The notes beneath the pieces were generated by a model. The model saw nothing but the letters and a program-made list of their open reading frames with translations. It searched no databases and was not told the origin of the DNA. This document shows, piece by piece, positions 38,452 to 47,094 of a stretch of 64,000 bases of DNA. Within the stretch, counting starts at the first letter, position 1, and each line of letters begins with the position of its first letter. A program made the position numbers and the translations under genes. Origin of the DNA: Telluria beijingensis (GTDB lineage Bacteria; Pseudomonadota; Gammaproteobacteria; Burkholderiales; Burkholderiaceae_D); assembly GCF_030770395.1 (NCBI RefSeq), contig NZ_CP132480.1:5172846-5236845 (forward strand). Direction: 5' to 3'.

Positions 38452-40623
38452 ATGCTTGCTATTCTCGAACGGATCGACCCTTACAGCGACAACATCGACC
38501 TGCTGGTCGAGTTGGTCTGCCACCTGCGCCCGCGCCAGCGCTGGGTGTGGCAGGACGCGGACGATCCGGCCCAGGCGGTGCGCACGCTGACCCAGCTCCT
38601 GAAGGGCAATCCGGGCCAGGCCTGGACGCTGCGCCGCTACATCACGACGCTGCTCGAGAAGCGCCGGCATACGAGTCTTTACAGCGATATCGGCATCCTG
38701 TCGAACGACGGCTTCGTCACCGAACTGAAAAGCCGCATCACCTACCGCCTGCTGCCGCCGGCGCTCGACGACCTGTACCTGTCGGACGCGCTCGACCAGC
38801 TGCTGTACCGCGAAGACGACTACGAATGGATCCGCGCGGTGCCCGACGCCGACTGGATGCAGCTGTTCGGCGTGATCGCCAATGCGCCGCCGCCGGACGA
38901 CGCCGCCCCCGGCCGCGCGCGCGTGGTCACCCTCAAGGGTTTATTGGACGCGATCCGCACCCTGTCCTGCCGCATCTGCGCGCTCGGCCTCGAGCCGCGC
39001 CTGGTGCACAGCTACAGCCAGATCGAGAACTTCGATTCGCCGTTCCTGATGCAGAACATCGAGGCCAACCGCTACCTCGACGAGTACGCGCGCTACCTGG
39101 GCGGCGAACGCGAACGCCCGGACGACGCGCGCCACCTGCTGGTGATGCTCGACCAGTGCGAAGACGTGGTGCTCAAGATCCGGCGCCTGGCGCTGTCGAA
39201 CGGCACCAGCATCGCCCTCACTTACCTGCTGGTGGCGGTCCAGCAAAGCATCGACCGCCTGCAGAAGCTGCTGTTCCTGGTCGACGTCACCGACGAGAAG
39301 GGGTCCACCCCGGTCCCGGCGCCGGCGCTGGAAGTGATGGACGAGCTGGTGATCGACGGCGAAGTCATGACGCCGGTCGTGCCCCAGGCCGACAAGCCCG
39401 GCCAGCTGGCGCCGCTCGATGCGCCGCTATTGAGTCCGCGCCAGCGCGCGGCCATTTCGCTGGCCGAGGAGCTGATCGAAGCCCACAATACCAAGTACCA
39501 GGTCAGCGGCCTGGTGCGCGACAACGTCCACCTGCTGGCCCGTAACGTCACCGAGAACGCCAGCCGCACCGGCGAGCACTACATCGCCGAAGACCGCAAG
39601 GACTTGCGCAAGATGCTGTGGTCCTCGTCCGGAGCCGGCTTCATCGTCGGCTTCATGGCGCTGTGCAAGATCCTGCTCGGCTACCTGCGCATGCCGCCGC
39701 TGATCGAGGCCTTCCTGTTCAGCATGAACTACTCGCTAGGCTTCGTGCTGATCCACATGCTGCACTTCACGGTCGCGACCAAGCAGCCGGCCATGACGGC
39801 CCAGCGCATTGCCGCCTCGCTGCACCGCTCCGCCACCGGACGCGGGATCGACGTCGACAAGCTGGCCGAACTGGTCAACAAGGTATTCCGCACCCAGATG
39901 GTGGCGGTGCTCGGCAACGTGCTGGTGGCCTTCCCCGTGGCCTGGGCCATCGCCGAAGGCGTGCGCTGGTACACCGGCCACCACCTGGTCGATCCGATCA
40001 AGGCGCTGCACCTGCTGAACGACATCGATCCGCTGAACAGCCCGGCCCTGTTCTACGCCGCCGTGGCCGGCGTCTGGCTGTTCGTGGCCGGCCTGATCTC
40101 GGGCTACTACGACAACAAGGCGCTGTACACGCGCATGGGCCAGCGCGTGCAGCAGATCCGCGGCCTGCGCCGCCTGCTGGGCGCCGAGCGGCTGGCGCGG
40201 CTGGGCGGCTATGTCGAGGACAATCTCGGCGGCCTGATGGGTAACTTCTTCTTCGGCATCCTGCTGGGCACCACGGGCACCATCGGTTTCCTGCTCGGCC
40301 TGCCGATCGACATCCGCCACATCACCTTCTCGGCCGCCAACTTCGCGACCGCGCTGGTGGCCCTGGACTATGGCATGAGCTGGGCCCAGATCGCCAACGC
40401 CACCGCCGGCGTCCTGCTGATCGGCACCATCAACCTGTTGGTGAGCTTCGGGCTGGCGCTGTGGGTGGCGCTGCGCGCCCGCAAGATCCAGTTCAAGCGC
40501 TGGATCCTGCTGGTGCAGGCGCTGGGCCGGCGCTTCGCTTATTCGCCGATCGAATTCTTCCTGGGTCCGCGGCATCGCCAGCTGCCGCCGCCCGATACCG
40601 TGTCCTCGAGGGGAACAAAATGA
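38452..40623 (+). CDS. PF10136-type membrane protein annotated as site-specific recombinase
   Basis: A 723-residue protein. The N-terminal 370 residues are soluble and helical; from about 390 several TM segments follow (SSGAGFIVGFMALCKILLGYL, VAVLGNVLVAFPVAWAIAEGV, FYAAVAGVWLFVAGLISGYYD, ANATAGVLLIGTINLLVSFGLALWVALR). This layout fits the betaproteobacterial family named site-specific recombinase after Neisseria Gcr. The TM segments make that activity doubtful, and no tyrosine- or serine-recombinase motif is visible. The start has a weak ribosome site. Its TGA overlaps the ATG of the phospholipase D gene. Confidence 0.8.
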   Translation: MLAILERIDPYSDNIDLLVELVCHLRPRQRWVWQDADDPAQAVRTLTQLLKGNPGQAWTLRRYITTLLEKRRHTSLYSDIGILSNDGFVTELKSRITYRLLPPALDDLYLSDALDQLLYREDDYEWIRAVPDADWMQLFGVIANAPPPDDAAPGRARVVTLKGLLDAIRTLSCRICALGLEPRLVHSYSQIENFDSPFLMQNIEANRYLDEYARYLGGERERPDDARHLLVMLDQCEDVVLKIRRLALSNGTSIALTYLLVAVQQSIDRLQKLLFLVDVTDEKGSTPVPAPALEVMDELVIDGEVMTPVVPQADKPGQLAPLDAPLLSPRQRAAISLAEELIEAHNTKYQVSGLVRDNVHLLARNVTENASRTGEHYIAEDRKDLRKMLWSSSGAGFIVGFMALCKILLGYLRMPPLIEAFLFSMNYSLGFVLIHMLHFTVATKQPAMTAQRIAASLHRSATGRGIDVDKLAELVNKVFRTQMVAVLGNVLVAFPVAWAIAEGVRWYTGHHLVDPIKALHLLNDIDPLNSPALFYAAVAGVWLFVAGLISGYYDNKALYTRMGQRVQQIRGLRRLLGAERLARLGGYVEDNLGGLMGNFFFGILLGTTGTIGFLLGLPIDIRHITFSAANFATALVALDYGMSWAQIANATAGVLLIGTINLLVSFGLALWVALRARKIQFKRWILLVQALGRRFAYSPIEFFLGPRHRQLPPPDTVSSRGTK

Positions 40624-42008
40624 ACAAGAAGCGCTTCGCCGCCTGGTTCGGCTTCATAGCTTTCGTGTGCGTGGTGGCCTCATGCAAGGCCCTGCCCGAC
40701 CGCAGCACCATCGCCGGAGCGCCCGAGAAGGCCATTCCCACCGTCGCCACCCAGCGCGGGGAGCTCAAGGATTCGCAGGCGGCGGCGCTGCTCAAGCGGC
40801 GCTGGGCGCGCGCCTCGCCCGACCTCAAGCAACTGGCGGTGCTGGAAGAGCAAGCGACCGGCGTGCCGCTCATCGCCGGCAACCAGGTCTCGCTGCTGTT
40901 CGACGGCCCGGCCACGATGCGCGCCATGATGGAGGCGGCGAAGAACGCGAAGACCTCGATCAACCTCGAAACCTATATCTTCGACCACGACGAGATCGGC
41001 ACCCAGTTCGCCGAAATCCTGATGCAGAAGCGCGCGGACGGCGTGGTGGTCAACATCATCGTCGACGGCGTCGGCACCCTGGCCACGCCGAAGGAATTCT
41101 TCGATCGCCTGCGCCAGGCCGGGGTCAATGTGCTGGTGTTCAATCCGGTCAATCCGACCAAGCGGCCCGGCAAATGGGCGCTGAACAACCGCGACCACCG
41201 CAAGATCATGGTGGTCGACGGCCGGGTCGCCTTCACCGGCGGCATCAATATCAGCAGCACCTATGCCAACAGCTCGCTGTTCCGCTCCAACAAGCGCGCC
41301 GGCAAGGTCAACGAGGAAGACGTTGGCTGGCGCGACACCCATATCAAGATCGAAGGGCCGGCCGTCGGCGCGCTGCAATGGGCCTTCATCGACAACTGGG
41401 TGCACCAGGACGCGGGCGAGCTGCCCGAGATCGACTACTTCCCCAAACTGGCCCCGGTGGGCGAGAAGGTGGTGCGGGTGCTGGCCACCTCGCCCGACCG
41501 CGATTCGGAAATCTACAAATCGCTGGTGCTGGCGATCGGCGAAGCGAAGAAATCGATCCACATGACGGCTGCGTACTTCGTGCCCGACCAGCAGATCGTC
41601 GACGGCCTGGTCGCGGCGGCAAAGCGCGGGGTCGACGTGCAGCTGGTGCTGCCGGGCGTGTCGGACCACGACTTCATCAAGTATGCGGGCGAATCGTTCT
41701 ACCAAGAACTGCTCGAGGGCGGCGTGCGCATCTTCCAGCTGCAGGTGGCGGTGCTGCATGCCAAGACCACCGTGATCGACGGCATGTGGTCGTCGATCGG
41801 CTCGGCCAATATCGACCGCCGCAGTTTCATCCACAACTACGAGGTCAATGTGGTGGTGCTCGATCCGCACTTCGGACGCGATATGGAGGCAGCGTTCAGG
41901 GAAGACTTGCGGCACTCGAAGGAGATCAAGCTCGACGCGTGGAAGAAGCGGCCGTGGGGCGATCGCTTGCGCGAGATGATGTCGCGGTTGACGGAATACT
42001 GGATTTAA
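40620..42008 (+). CDS. Phospholipase D / cardiolipin synthase-like lipoprotein
   Basis: A 462-residue protein with signal AAWFGFIAFVCVVASC, a lipobox VASC. Two HKD motifs are present: NNRDHRKIMVVDG (His193) and LHAKTTVIDG (His380), each followed by the family's GSANID or GGIN section. It probably makes or remodels cardiolipin in the envelope (ClsB-like). The ATGA overlap with the preceding gene implies coupled translation and a joint function. Confidence 0.92.
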   Translation: MNKKRFAAWFGFIAFVCVVASCKALPDRSTIAGAPEKAIPTVATQRGELKDSQAAALLKRRWARASPDLKQLAVLEEQATGVPLIAGNQVSLLFDGPATMRAMMEAAKNAKTSINLETYIFDHDEIGTQFAEILMQKRADGVVVNIIVDGVGTLATPKEFFDRLRQAGVNVLVFNPVNPTKRPGKWALNNRDHRKIMVVDGRVAFTGGINISSTYANSSLFRSNKRAGKVNEEDVGWRDTHIKIEGPAVGALQWAFIDNWVHQDAGELPEIDYFPKLAPVGEKVVRVLATSPDRDSEIYKSLVLAIGEAKKSIHMTAAYFVPDQQIVDGLVAAAKRGVDVQLVLPGVSDHDFIKYAGESFYQELLEGGVRIFQLQVAVLHAKTTVIDGMWSSIGSANIDRRSFIHNYEVNVVVLDPHFGRDMEAAFREDLRHSKEIKLDAWKKRPWGDRLREMMSRLTEYWI

Positions 42009-42040
42009 CGTCAGTGGCTCATCCAACCACCACCATATGA

Positions 42041-42170
42041 ACGTCGTTCCCGCGAAGGCGGGAACCTAAGTTTGTATGCGTTGCCGCTACTGTCAGAACG
42101 AGTGGCGGTTCAAAGAAATTAGATTCCCGCCTTCGCGGGAAGTCGTTACCTCCAGTGGAGGTAACGACGG
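42041..42170. repeat. REP/BIME-like pair carrying an extra perfect palindrome
   Basis: GTTCCCGCGAAGGCGGGAAC near 42044-42063 faces ATTCCCGCCTTCGCGGGAA near 42123-42140. Directly after the second unit is a perfect 12-bp palindrome, GTCGTTACCTCC and GGAGGTAACGAC (42142-42153 and 42157-42168) around AGT. This palindrome is not found in the other copies of the family in this window. Confidence 0.85.
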
Positions 42171-42206
42171 GATGCGTGCGTTGGCGCAAAAACATACGCG
42201 GCCGTT

Positions 42207-43043
42207 TCACAATCCGGCAGCCAGCATCCCGTCGCTATGCGGCGACCAGATGCTGCCGGCCCGCACGAACTTCTCGGTGGTGACCAGTTCGAACCTGCCG
42301 CCCACCACATCCCAACCATAGCGGTCGATCTCGACCCGCTGCGGTTCGACCCGCATCACATTGAATGAATTCACCTCGCCGCGCCCGCGCGTGGACGTGG
42401 CAGTCCCGGCCTGGACCACCAGCGCCGCATACTCCGCGATCTGGTAGCGCGCCGCCGTGCTGCCGGCGTGGCTGGCGTGCATATGGCCGGCCATCAGGAT
42501 GTCGACGCCCGTCTCTGCAAACACTTCCATCGCCATCGGCGCCCGCACCACGAGGTCGCGCTTTTCGTAGTGCTCGGGCAGGTCGAAAGGATGGTGGGTG
42601 ACGACGATGCGCGTGACCTGCGGCCCCAGGCCGGCCAGGCGTTCGCGCAGCCCGGCCACCTGCTCGTGGCTGATGCGGCCGTCCTTGATGGTCAGCGAGC
42701 GCGCCGTGTTGACGCCCACCACGGCGATCTCGTCGTCGATGAAGGCCGGCTCCAGTTCGCCGGTGATGAAGCGCTTGTAGCGCGCCAGCGGCCGCACGAA
42801 ACGGCGCAGCACGTTGTACAGCGAGATGTCGTGGTTGCCCGGGACAATGATCTGCGGGCCCGGCAGCGAGTCGAGGAAGGCGCGCGCCTGCTCGAATTCC
42901 TCGACCTTGGCGCGCTGGGTCAGGTCGCCCGAGATCACGACCACGTCGGCCGCGATGCGCTCGACCAGTTCGCGCAAGGGGCCGAGCAGGGCCTGGTCGA
43001 CGCGGCCGAAATGCAGGTCGGACAGGTGAACGAGGGTGCGCAT
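42207..43043 (-). CDS. Metallophosphoesterase
   Basis: A 278-residue calcineurin-type phosphoesterase. Metal motifs in order: DLHFGR (SDLHFGR, residues 8-14), GDLT (VISGDLTQR), GNHD (VPGNHDIS), VTHH (IVVTHHPF) and GHMH (MAGHMHAS). These are all five blocks of the CpdA/YkuE-like group. AGGAG lies 8 bases before ATG 43043. Substrate could be a cyclic nucleotide or lipid phosphate. It follows the PAP2 gene by 14 bases. Confidence 0.92.
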   Translation of the reverse strand: MRTLVHLSDLHFGRVDQALLGPLRELVERIAADVVVISGDLTQRAKVEEFEQARAFLDSLPGPQIIVPGNHDISLYNVLRRFVRPLARYKRFITGELEPAFIDDEIAVVGVNTARSLTIKDGRISHEQVAGLRERLAGLGPQVTRIVVTHHPFDLPEHYEKRDLVVRAPMAMEVFAETGVDILMAGHMHASHAGSTAARYQIAEYAALVVQAGTATSTRGRGEVNSFNVMRVEPQRVEIDRYGWDVVGGRFELVTTEKFVRAGSIWSPHSDGMLAAGL

Positions 43044-43057
43044 GCGACGGTCTCCTT

Positions 43058-43807
43058 TCAAATCTCTTGCGGCGGCGCCGTGCCCGCCGCGCGCCGCGCG
43101 CGCGCGGCGCGGCGCCGGTTGAGGGTGGCGGCGCCGCTGATGCAGATCGCCAGCCAGCCGCAGCCCTCGGCCAGCGCGGCCAGGATGTCGGTCAGGTAGT
43201 GCGCGCCCAGGTACATGCGCGAGAACGCGATCAGGCCGATCATGAGCGTCGCCAGCACGAAGGGCAGCAGGCGCCCGGTCCAGCTCGTGGCCTGGCGCGC
43301 GAAATAACAGGCCAGCAGGCCGTACAGCACGGTGGCCGCCATCGTGTGCCCGCTGGGGAAGCTGTAGGTGGTGAGCGTGAGGATCGGCTCCTCGAAATGG
43401 GGCCGCGCGCGCTCGAAGGTGTGCTTCAGCGCCACATTGAGCAGCATGCCGCCCGGCACCGCGGTGACCAGCGCGACCGGCCAGTAGCGGTGCCCGCGCC
43501 GATGGAACCAGATGCCGACGCAGGCCGCGATCGCCAGCACCCCGGGCGTGCTGTGGATATGGGTCAGGACCAGCAGCGCATCGCGCAGCAGGCCGCCCTG
43601 GCGCGCATGCGCGTGCAGCCAGTCGGCGACGACCGCATCCAGCCGGGTGATCGGATCGCCCGCGACCACGGCGCCGGCCAGGTGGGCAAAGCCGGCCATT
43701 GCCAGCAGCAGCAACACCACGCCGACGGTGAGGTGGAGGCCGTATTCGCCCTCGGGCGACAGGCGGGCGGCGGCAAATCGGTGGATGCGTGGCAGGCTCT
43801 TGGTCAT
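43058..43807 (-). CDS. PAP2-family phosphatase
   Basis: A 249-residue membrane protein with five or six TM segments. The acid-phosphatase motifs are KHTFERARPHFEEP, YSFPSGHTMAA and SRMYLGAHYLTDI. It probably dephosphorylates undecaprenyl pyrophosphate or phosphatidic acid. ATG 43807 is the start; the longer frame upstream overlaps the divergent gene. Tandem LexA boxes lie 51-87 bases upstream, so SOS control of this operon is possible as well as of the small gene opposite. Confidence 0.9.
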   Translation of the reverse strand: MTKSLPRIHRFAAARLSPEGEYGLHLTVGVVLLLLAMAGFAHLAGAVVAGDPITRLDAVVADWLHAHARQGGLLRDALLVLTHIHSTPGVLAIAACVGIWFHRRGHRYWPVALVTAVPGGMLLNVALKHTFERARPHFEEPILTLTTYSFPSGHTMAATVLYGLLACYFARQATSWTGRLLPFVLATLMIGLIAFSRMYLGAHYLTDILAALAEGCGWLAICISGAATLNRRRAARARRAAGTAPPQEI

Positions 43808-43857
43808 GGTGACCAGATTATGACCGACTTGGCGAAAAAACCACACACGGCAAAATT

Positions 43858-43894
43858 TACTGTATATCCGAACAGTAGCTGTAGATTTGTACAG
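43858..43894. promoter_or_regulatory. Tandem LexA (SOS) boxes
   Basis: Box 1 is TACTGTATATCCGAACAGTA (43858-43877); box 2 is CTGT-AGATTTGT-ACAG (43879-43894). Both fit CTGT-N8-ACAG. Their centres (43867.5 and 43886.5) are 19 bases apart, near two turns of helix, so dimers could sit side by side. They lie in the divergent region between PAP2 (minus) and the 70-residue gene (plus, 54 bases on). Confidence 0.85.
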
Positions 43895-43948
43895 TAGTTG
43901 TGTTATTCTTTCCTCACTGCATAACCACTTCGATAAAAGGAAACGAAC

Positions 43949-44161
43949 ATGACGACTCTGAACAGCTCCTTCGGCCTGGAACACGCACCCGTCCCTTTCC
44001 TGGCGCGCATCGGCCGCCGCGAAATCCTCGTCACCCGCGATTTCCGCAAGCGCTTCTATGCCGTGAACCCGATCATCGAATGCGATACCGGCGTCGAAGC
44101 CGGCCACGTCGAAATCCTGCTGTTCCGCCGCTGGCTGCTCATCCTGTCCAAGGCGCACTGA
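43949..44161 (+). CDS. 70-residue protein behind tandem LexA boxes
   Basis: Starts MTTLNSSFGLEHAPVPFLAR after AAAGGAAACGAAC. The sequence is basic and strand-like in the middle (REILVTRDFRKRFYAVNP), then IIECDTGVEAGHVEILLFRRWLLILS and a hydrophobic C-terminal half of about 12 residues. I do not recognise a family. With two SOS boxes in front of it, it may be a damage-induced inhibitor, such as a division or replication checkpoint peptide, or a toxin; that is inference from the promoter only. Confidence 0.7.
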   Translation: MTTLNSSFGLEHAPVPFLARIGRREILVTRDFRKRFYAVNPIIECDTGVEAGHVEILLFRRWLLILSKAH

Positions 44162-44271
44162 TCGGGGCCAACGCATTTTGAAAATCGAATAAGGTTTGTT
44201 GGATTTATTCGTTCTCTTTCGATGGGTCGCGGCCGTACGCTACGGTTTCCCACCCTCCAGAAAGATAATAA

Positions 44272-45273
44272 ATGCTTCGCAAAACCTTTATTCGTTCCCT
44301 GGCGGCATTAACGCTGCTGGTGCAAACTTCGGCGTTCGCTGCGGACGTCAACCTGCTCAATGTGTCGTACGACCCGACTCGCGAGCTGTATCACGAGTTC
44401 GATGCCGCCTTCGCCAGGCACTGGAAAGCGAAGACCGGCGACAACGTCAACGTGAAGCAGTCGCACGGCGGTTCGGGCAAGCAGGCGCGTTCGGTGATCG
44501 ACGGCCTGCAGGCCGACGTCGTCACGCTGGCCCTGGCCTACGACATCGACGCGATCCGCGACAAGGGCCTGATCAACCCGGGCTGGGAACAGAAGCTGCA
44601 ATACCGCAGCTCGCCCTACACCTCGACCATCGTGTTTCTGGTGCGCAAGGGCAATCCGAAGAAGATCAAGGACTGGAACGACCTGGTCAAGCCGGGCATC
44701 TCGGTGATCACGCCGAATCCGAAGACCTCGGGCGGCGCGCGCTGGAACCACCTGGCGGCCTATGGCTACGCGCTGCGCCAGCCGGGCGGCAATCCGCAGA
44801 AGGCGGCCGAATTCCTGGGCGCCCTGTACAAGAATGTGCCGGTGCTCGACTCGGGCGCGCGCGGTTCGACCACCACCTTCGTCGAGCGCGGCATCGGCGA
44901 CGTGCTGCTGGCCTGGGAAAACGAAGCGCTGCTGGCGCTGCGCGAACTCGGCCCCGATAAATTCGAGATCGTGGCGCCGTCGCTGAGCATCCTGGCCGAA
45001 CCGCCGGTGGCCGTGGTCGACAAGAACGTCGACAAGAAGGGGACCCGCAAGGTGGCGCTGGCCTACCTGGAATACCTGTATAGCGACGAGGGCCAGGACA
45101 TCATCGCCAAGAACTACTATCGCCCGGCGGTCGACAAGTTCGCCAAGAAATATGCGTCGCAATTCCCGCAGATCAAGCTGTTCCAGATCGGCGAGCTGGG
45201 CGGCTGGACGGCGGCGCAGAAGGCGCATTTCTCGGATGGTGGCGTGTTCGATCAGATCTATACCAAGAAGTAA
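44272..45273 (+). CDS. sbp: Sulfate/thiosulfate ABC transporter substrate-binding protein
   Basis: A 333-residue periplasmic protein with signal [23 protein letters not shown]. It has the Sbp/CysP landmarks: [48 protein letters not shown] and [18 protein letters not shown]. It binds sulfate or thiosulfate for CysTWA import. No permease or ATPase gene follows (an SDR gene and repeat do), so it serves a transporter encoded elsewhere, as E. coli sbp does. Confidence 0.93.
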   Translation: MLRKTFIRSLAALTLLVQTSAFAADVNLLNVSYDPTRELYHEFDAAFARHWKAKTGDNVNVKQSHGGSGKQARSVIDGLQADVVTLALAYDIDAIRDKGLINPGWEQKLQYRSSPYTSTIVFLVRKGNPKKIKDWNDLVKPGISVITPNPKTSGGARWNHLAAYGYALRQPGGNPQKAAEFLGALYKNVPVLDSGARGSTTTFVERGIGDVLLAWENEALLALRELGPDKFEIVAPSLSILAEPPVAVVDKNVDKKGTRKVALAYLEYLYSDEGQDIIAKNYYRPAVDKFAKKYASQFPQIKLFQIGELGGWTAAQKAHFSDGGVFDQIYTKK

Positions 45274-45591
45274 TCGCAGCATACTTCTTTTCTGCCAGCC
45301 AAGTCCGCCCGCACGTCGCTTCCGCGCAGGCGGGAGCCCAAGTCTTGCGCGATACCACTTGAATCAAACGCAGTGGCAGCGCAAGAAGCTTGGGTTCCCG
45401 CCTTCGCGGGAACGACGTTTTGCGTTGCGGGCCATCAGTGGCGCCTCGACTCTCCCGCGCGACAAACAATCCCTTGAAATAGCAAACTCGGTCACGAAGT
45501 GAACAATTCACTAACGTGGCCTGCCGCCTTTCGCATTCGCGAACGCGGCGGTCCTTCCCCGTACACCATGCAACACGGAAAGGATCACGCA
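45274..45591. other. Intergenic region with REP pair
   Basis: A 318-base gap. 45308-45420 is a REP/BIME-like pair; the rest shows no gene. A ribosome site (AAGGA) precedes the SDR start at its right end. Confidence 0.6.
45308..45420. repeat. REP/BIME-like facing pair
   Basis: CTTCCGCGCAGGCGGGAGCCCAAG faces GGTTCCCGCCTTCGCGGGAACGACG split by about 55 bases. The spacer has TTGCGC...GCGCAAGAAGCTTGG, extending the pairing between the two units. Less perfect first unit than in the other copies. Confidence 0.8.
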
Positions 45592-46614
45592 ATGTCAGTC
45601 AAACTCCGCAGGATCAACGAGCAAGTCATCGTCATCACCGGCGCCACCAGCGGCATCGGCCTGTCGACCGCACGCATGGCCGCCGAACGCGGCGCCCGGC
45701 TGGTGCTGGCGGCGCGCGCCGACGATGCGCTCGACGAACTCGCCCATGAGCTGCGCGCTCGCGGCACTGAGGTCGTCACCGTCACCGCCGACGTCGGCAA
45801 GATCGACGACGTCGAGCGCATCGGCGAGGCCGCCATCGACCGCTTCGGCCGCATCGACACCTGGGTCAACAATGCCGGCATCTCGATCTTCGGCCGCATC
45901 GAAGACATCTCGCCCGCAGACCACCACCGCCTGTTCCAGACCAATTTCTGGGGCGTCGTGAACGGCTCGCTGGAAGCGGTCAAGCGCATGAAGCTGCGCG
46001 GCGGCGGCGCCCTGATCAACGTCGGCAGCGAGCTGTCGGACCACGGCATCCCGCTGCAGGGCATGTATGCGGCGTCCAAGCACGCCGTAAAGGGCTTCAC
46101 CGATTCGCTGCGCATGGAGCTGGAAAAGGAAAACGCGCCGATGTCGATCACCCTGGTCAAGCCGTCCGGGATCGACACGATGTTCGCGGTGCACGCCAAG
46201 AACTATATGGAGAAGGAGCCGAAGCTGCCGGCGCCGGTGTATGCGCCCGAACTGGTGGCCGACGCGATCCTGTACGCGGCCCAGCATCCGAAGCGCGACG
46301 TGTTCGTCGGCGGCGCGGCAAGAATGAATTCGGCGGGCGCCCGCTTCCTGCCGCGCGCCTTCGACAAGTACGTGACGGCGACCATGTTCAAGGGCCAAAA
46401 GGCGGACGCCCCGGCCGATCCGGGCCGCCGCGACGCCCTGCACAAGCCGGACCACACGCGCGAACTGCGCGAGCGCCAGGGCTCGCCGCACCGCGTGCAT
46501 GAGCGCAGCCCGTACACGGCGGCCCAGCTGCGCTCGAAGCAGATCACCACCGCGCTGCTGGGCGGCGGCGCCCTGCTAGCGGCCTTCGCCCTCAGTCGGC
46601 GGACGGCTCGTTAA
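45592..46614 (+). CDS. SDR family oxidoreductase with C-terminal tail anchor
   Basis: A 340-residue protein. Residues 1-235 are a classical SDR (TGATSGIG, NNAG, catalytic Y-x-x-x-K in MYAASKHAVKG). A Arg/Pro-rich linker (about 265-312) ends in a hydrophobic segment (ITTALLGGGALLAAFALSRR), which would anchor the enzyme in the inner membrane. AAGGA precedes ATG 45592. Its 3' end overlaps the convergent acidic-protein gene by 39 bases. Substrate unknown. Confidence 0.88.
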   Translation: MSVKLRRINEQVIVITGATSGIGLSTARMAAERGARLVLAARADDALDELAHELRARGTEVVTVTADVGKIDDVERIGEAAIDRFGRIDTWVNNAGISIFGRIEDISPADHHRLFQTNFWGVVNGSLEAVKRMKLRGGGALINVGSELSDHGIPLQGMYAASKHAVKGFTDSLRMELEKENAPMSITLVKPSGIDTMFAVHAKNYMEKEPKLPAPVYAPELVADAILYAAQHPKRDVFVGGAARMNSAGARFLPRAFDKYVTATMFKGQKADAPADPGRRDALHKPDHTRELRERQGSPHRVHERSPYTAAQLRSKQITTALLGGGALLAAFALSRRTAR

Positions 46615-47007
46615 GAAGTCGGTATCCTCCTCGGTCAGCGGCAGGTCGGGGATGGATTCGATGCGGTCGGTATCGATGTCGGCGCCATCCCTGGCGACGG
46701 CATCGCGGCCGGCCGCGGCGCGTTCGCCGGTGCCGCCCATATCGCTGTCGCCCGAGAAATCGGCGTCGCCGACGTCGGGACCGGCAGTGTCGCCGGCATG
46801 GCCGGGTTCCAGATCGGAGGTCGTGCCTTCGTCGAAATCGAGCACCTGGTCGGGGTCGAGATTGGCGAAGCCAGGGCCGCCGACCACGTCGCTGCCGGTG
46901 TCCGAAATATCGCTCGGGCCGAGCGCGTCGATGCCATGGCCCTTGCCCAGGCTGCGGTCAGGGCGGTCCGGGAAGTTGTCCGGGTCGAGTGTGCTGGTGC
47001 CAGTCAT
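46576..47007 (-). CDS. Acidic, Asp/Gly-rich hypothetical protein
   Basis: A 143-residue protein very rich in Asp, Gly and Thr/Ser (LGPSDISDTGSDVVGG, SDLEPGHAGDTAGPDVGDADFSGDSDMGG), with almost no hydrophobic core, so it is probably disordered. GGAGGCACT precedes the ATG. Codon-position pattern is GC-rich as in its neighbours. Function unknown. It overlaps the SDR gene tail to tail by 39 bases. Confidence 0.65.
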   Translation of the reverse strand: MTGTSTLDPDNFPDRPDRSLGKGHGIDALGPSDISDTGSDVVGGPGFANLDPDQVLDFDEGTTSDLEPGHAGDTAGPDVGDADFSGDSDMGGTGERAAAGRDAVARDGADIDTDRIESIPDLPLTEEDTDFLTSRPPTEGEGR

Positions 47008-47094
47008 AGTGCCTCCTCAATAGTTGATGAACCATGGAGACAGCGTACTGAATTTCGCCGCGCCCTGTCGCAGCGCACGGCACGGCGGCGCGAC

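Noticed and set aside
38452..40623. True site-specific recombinase
   Set aside because: No tyrosine (R..H-x-x-R..Y) or serine recombinase motif; several TM segments. Kept as family label only.
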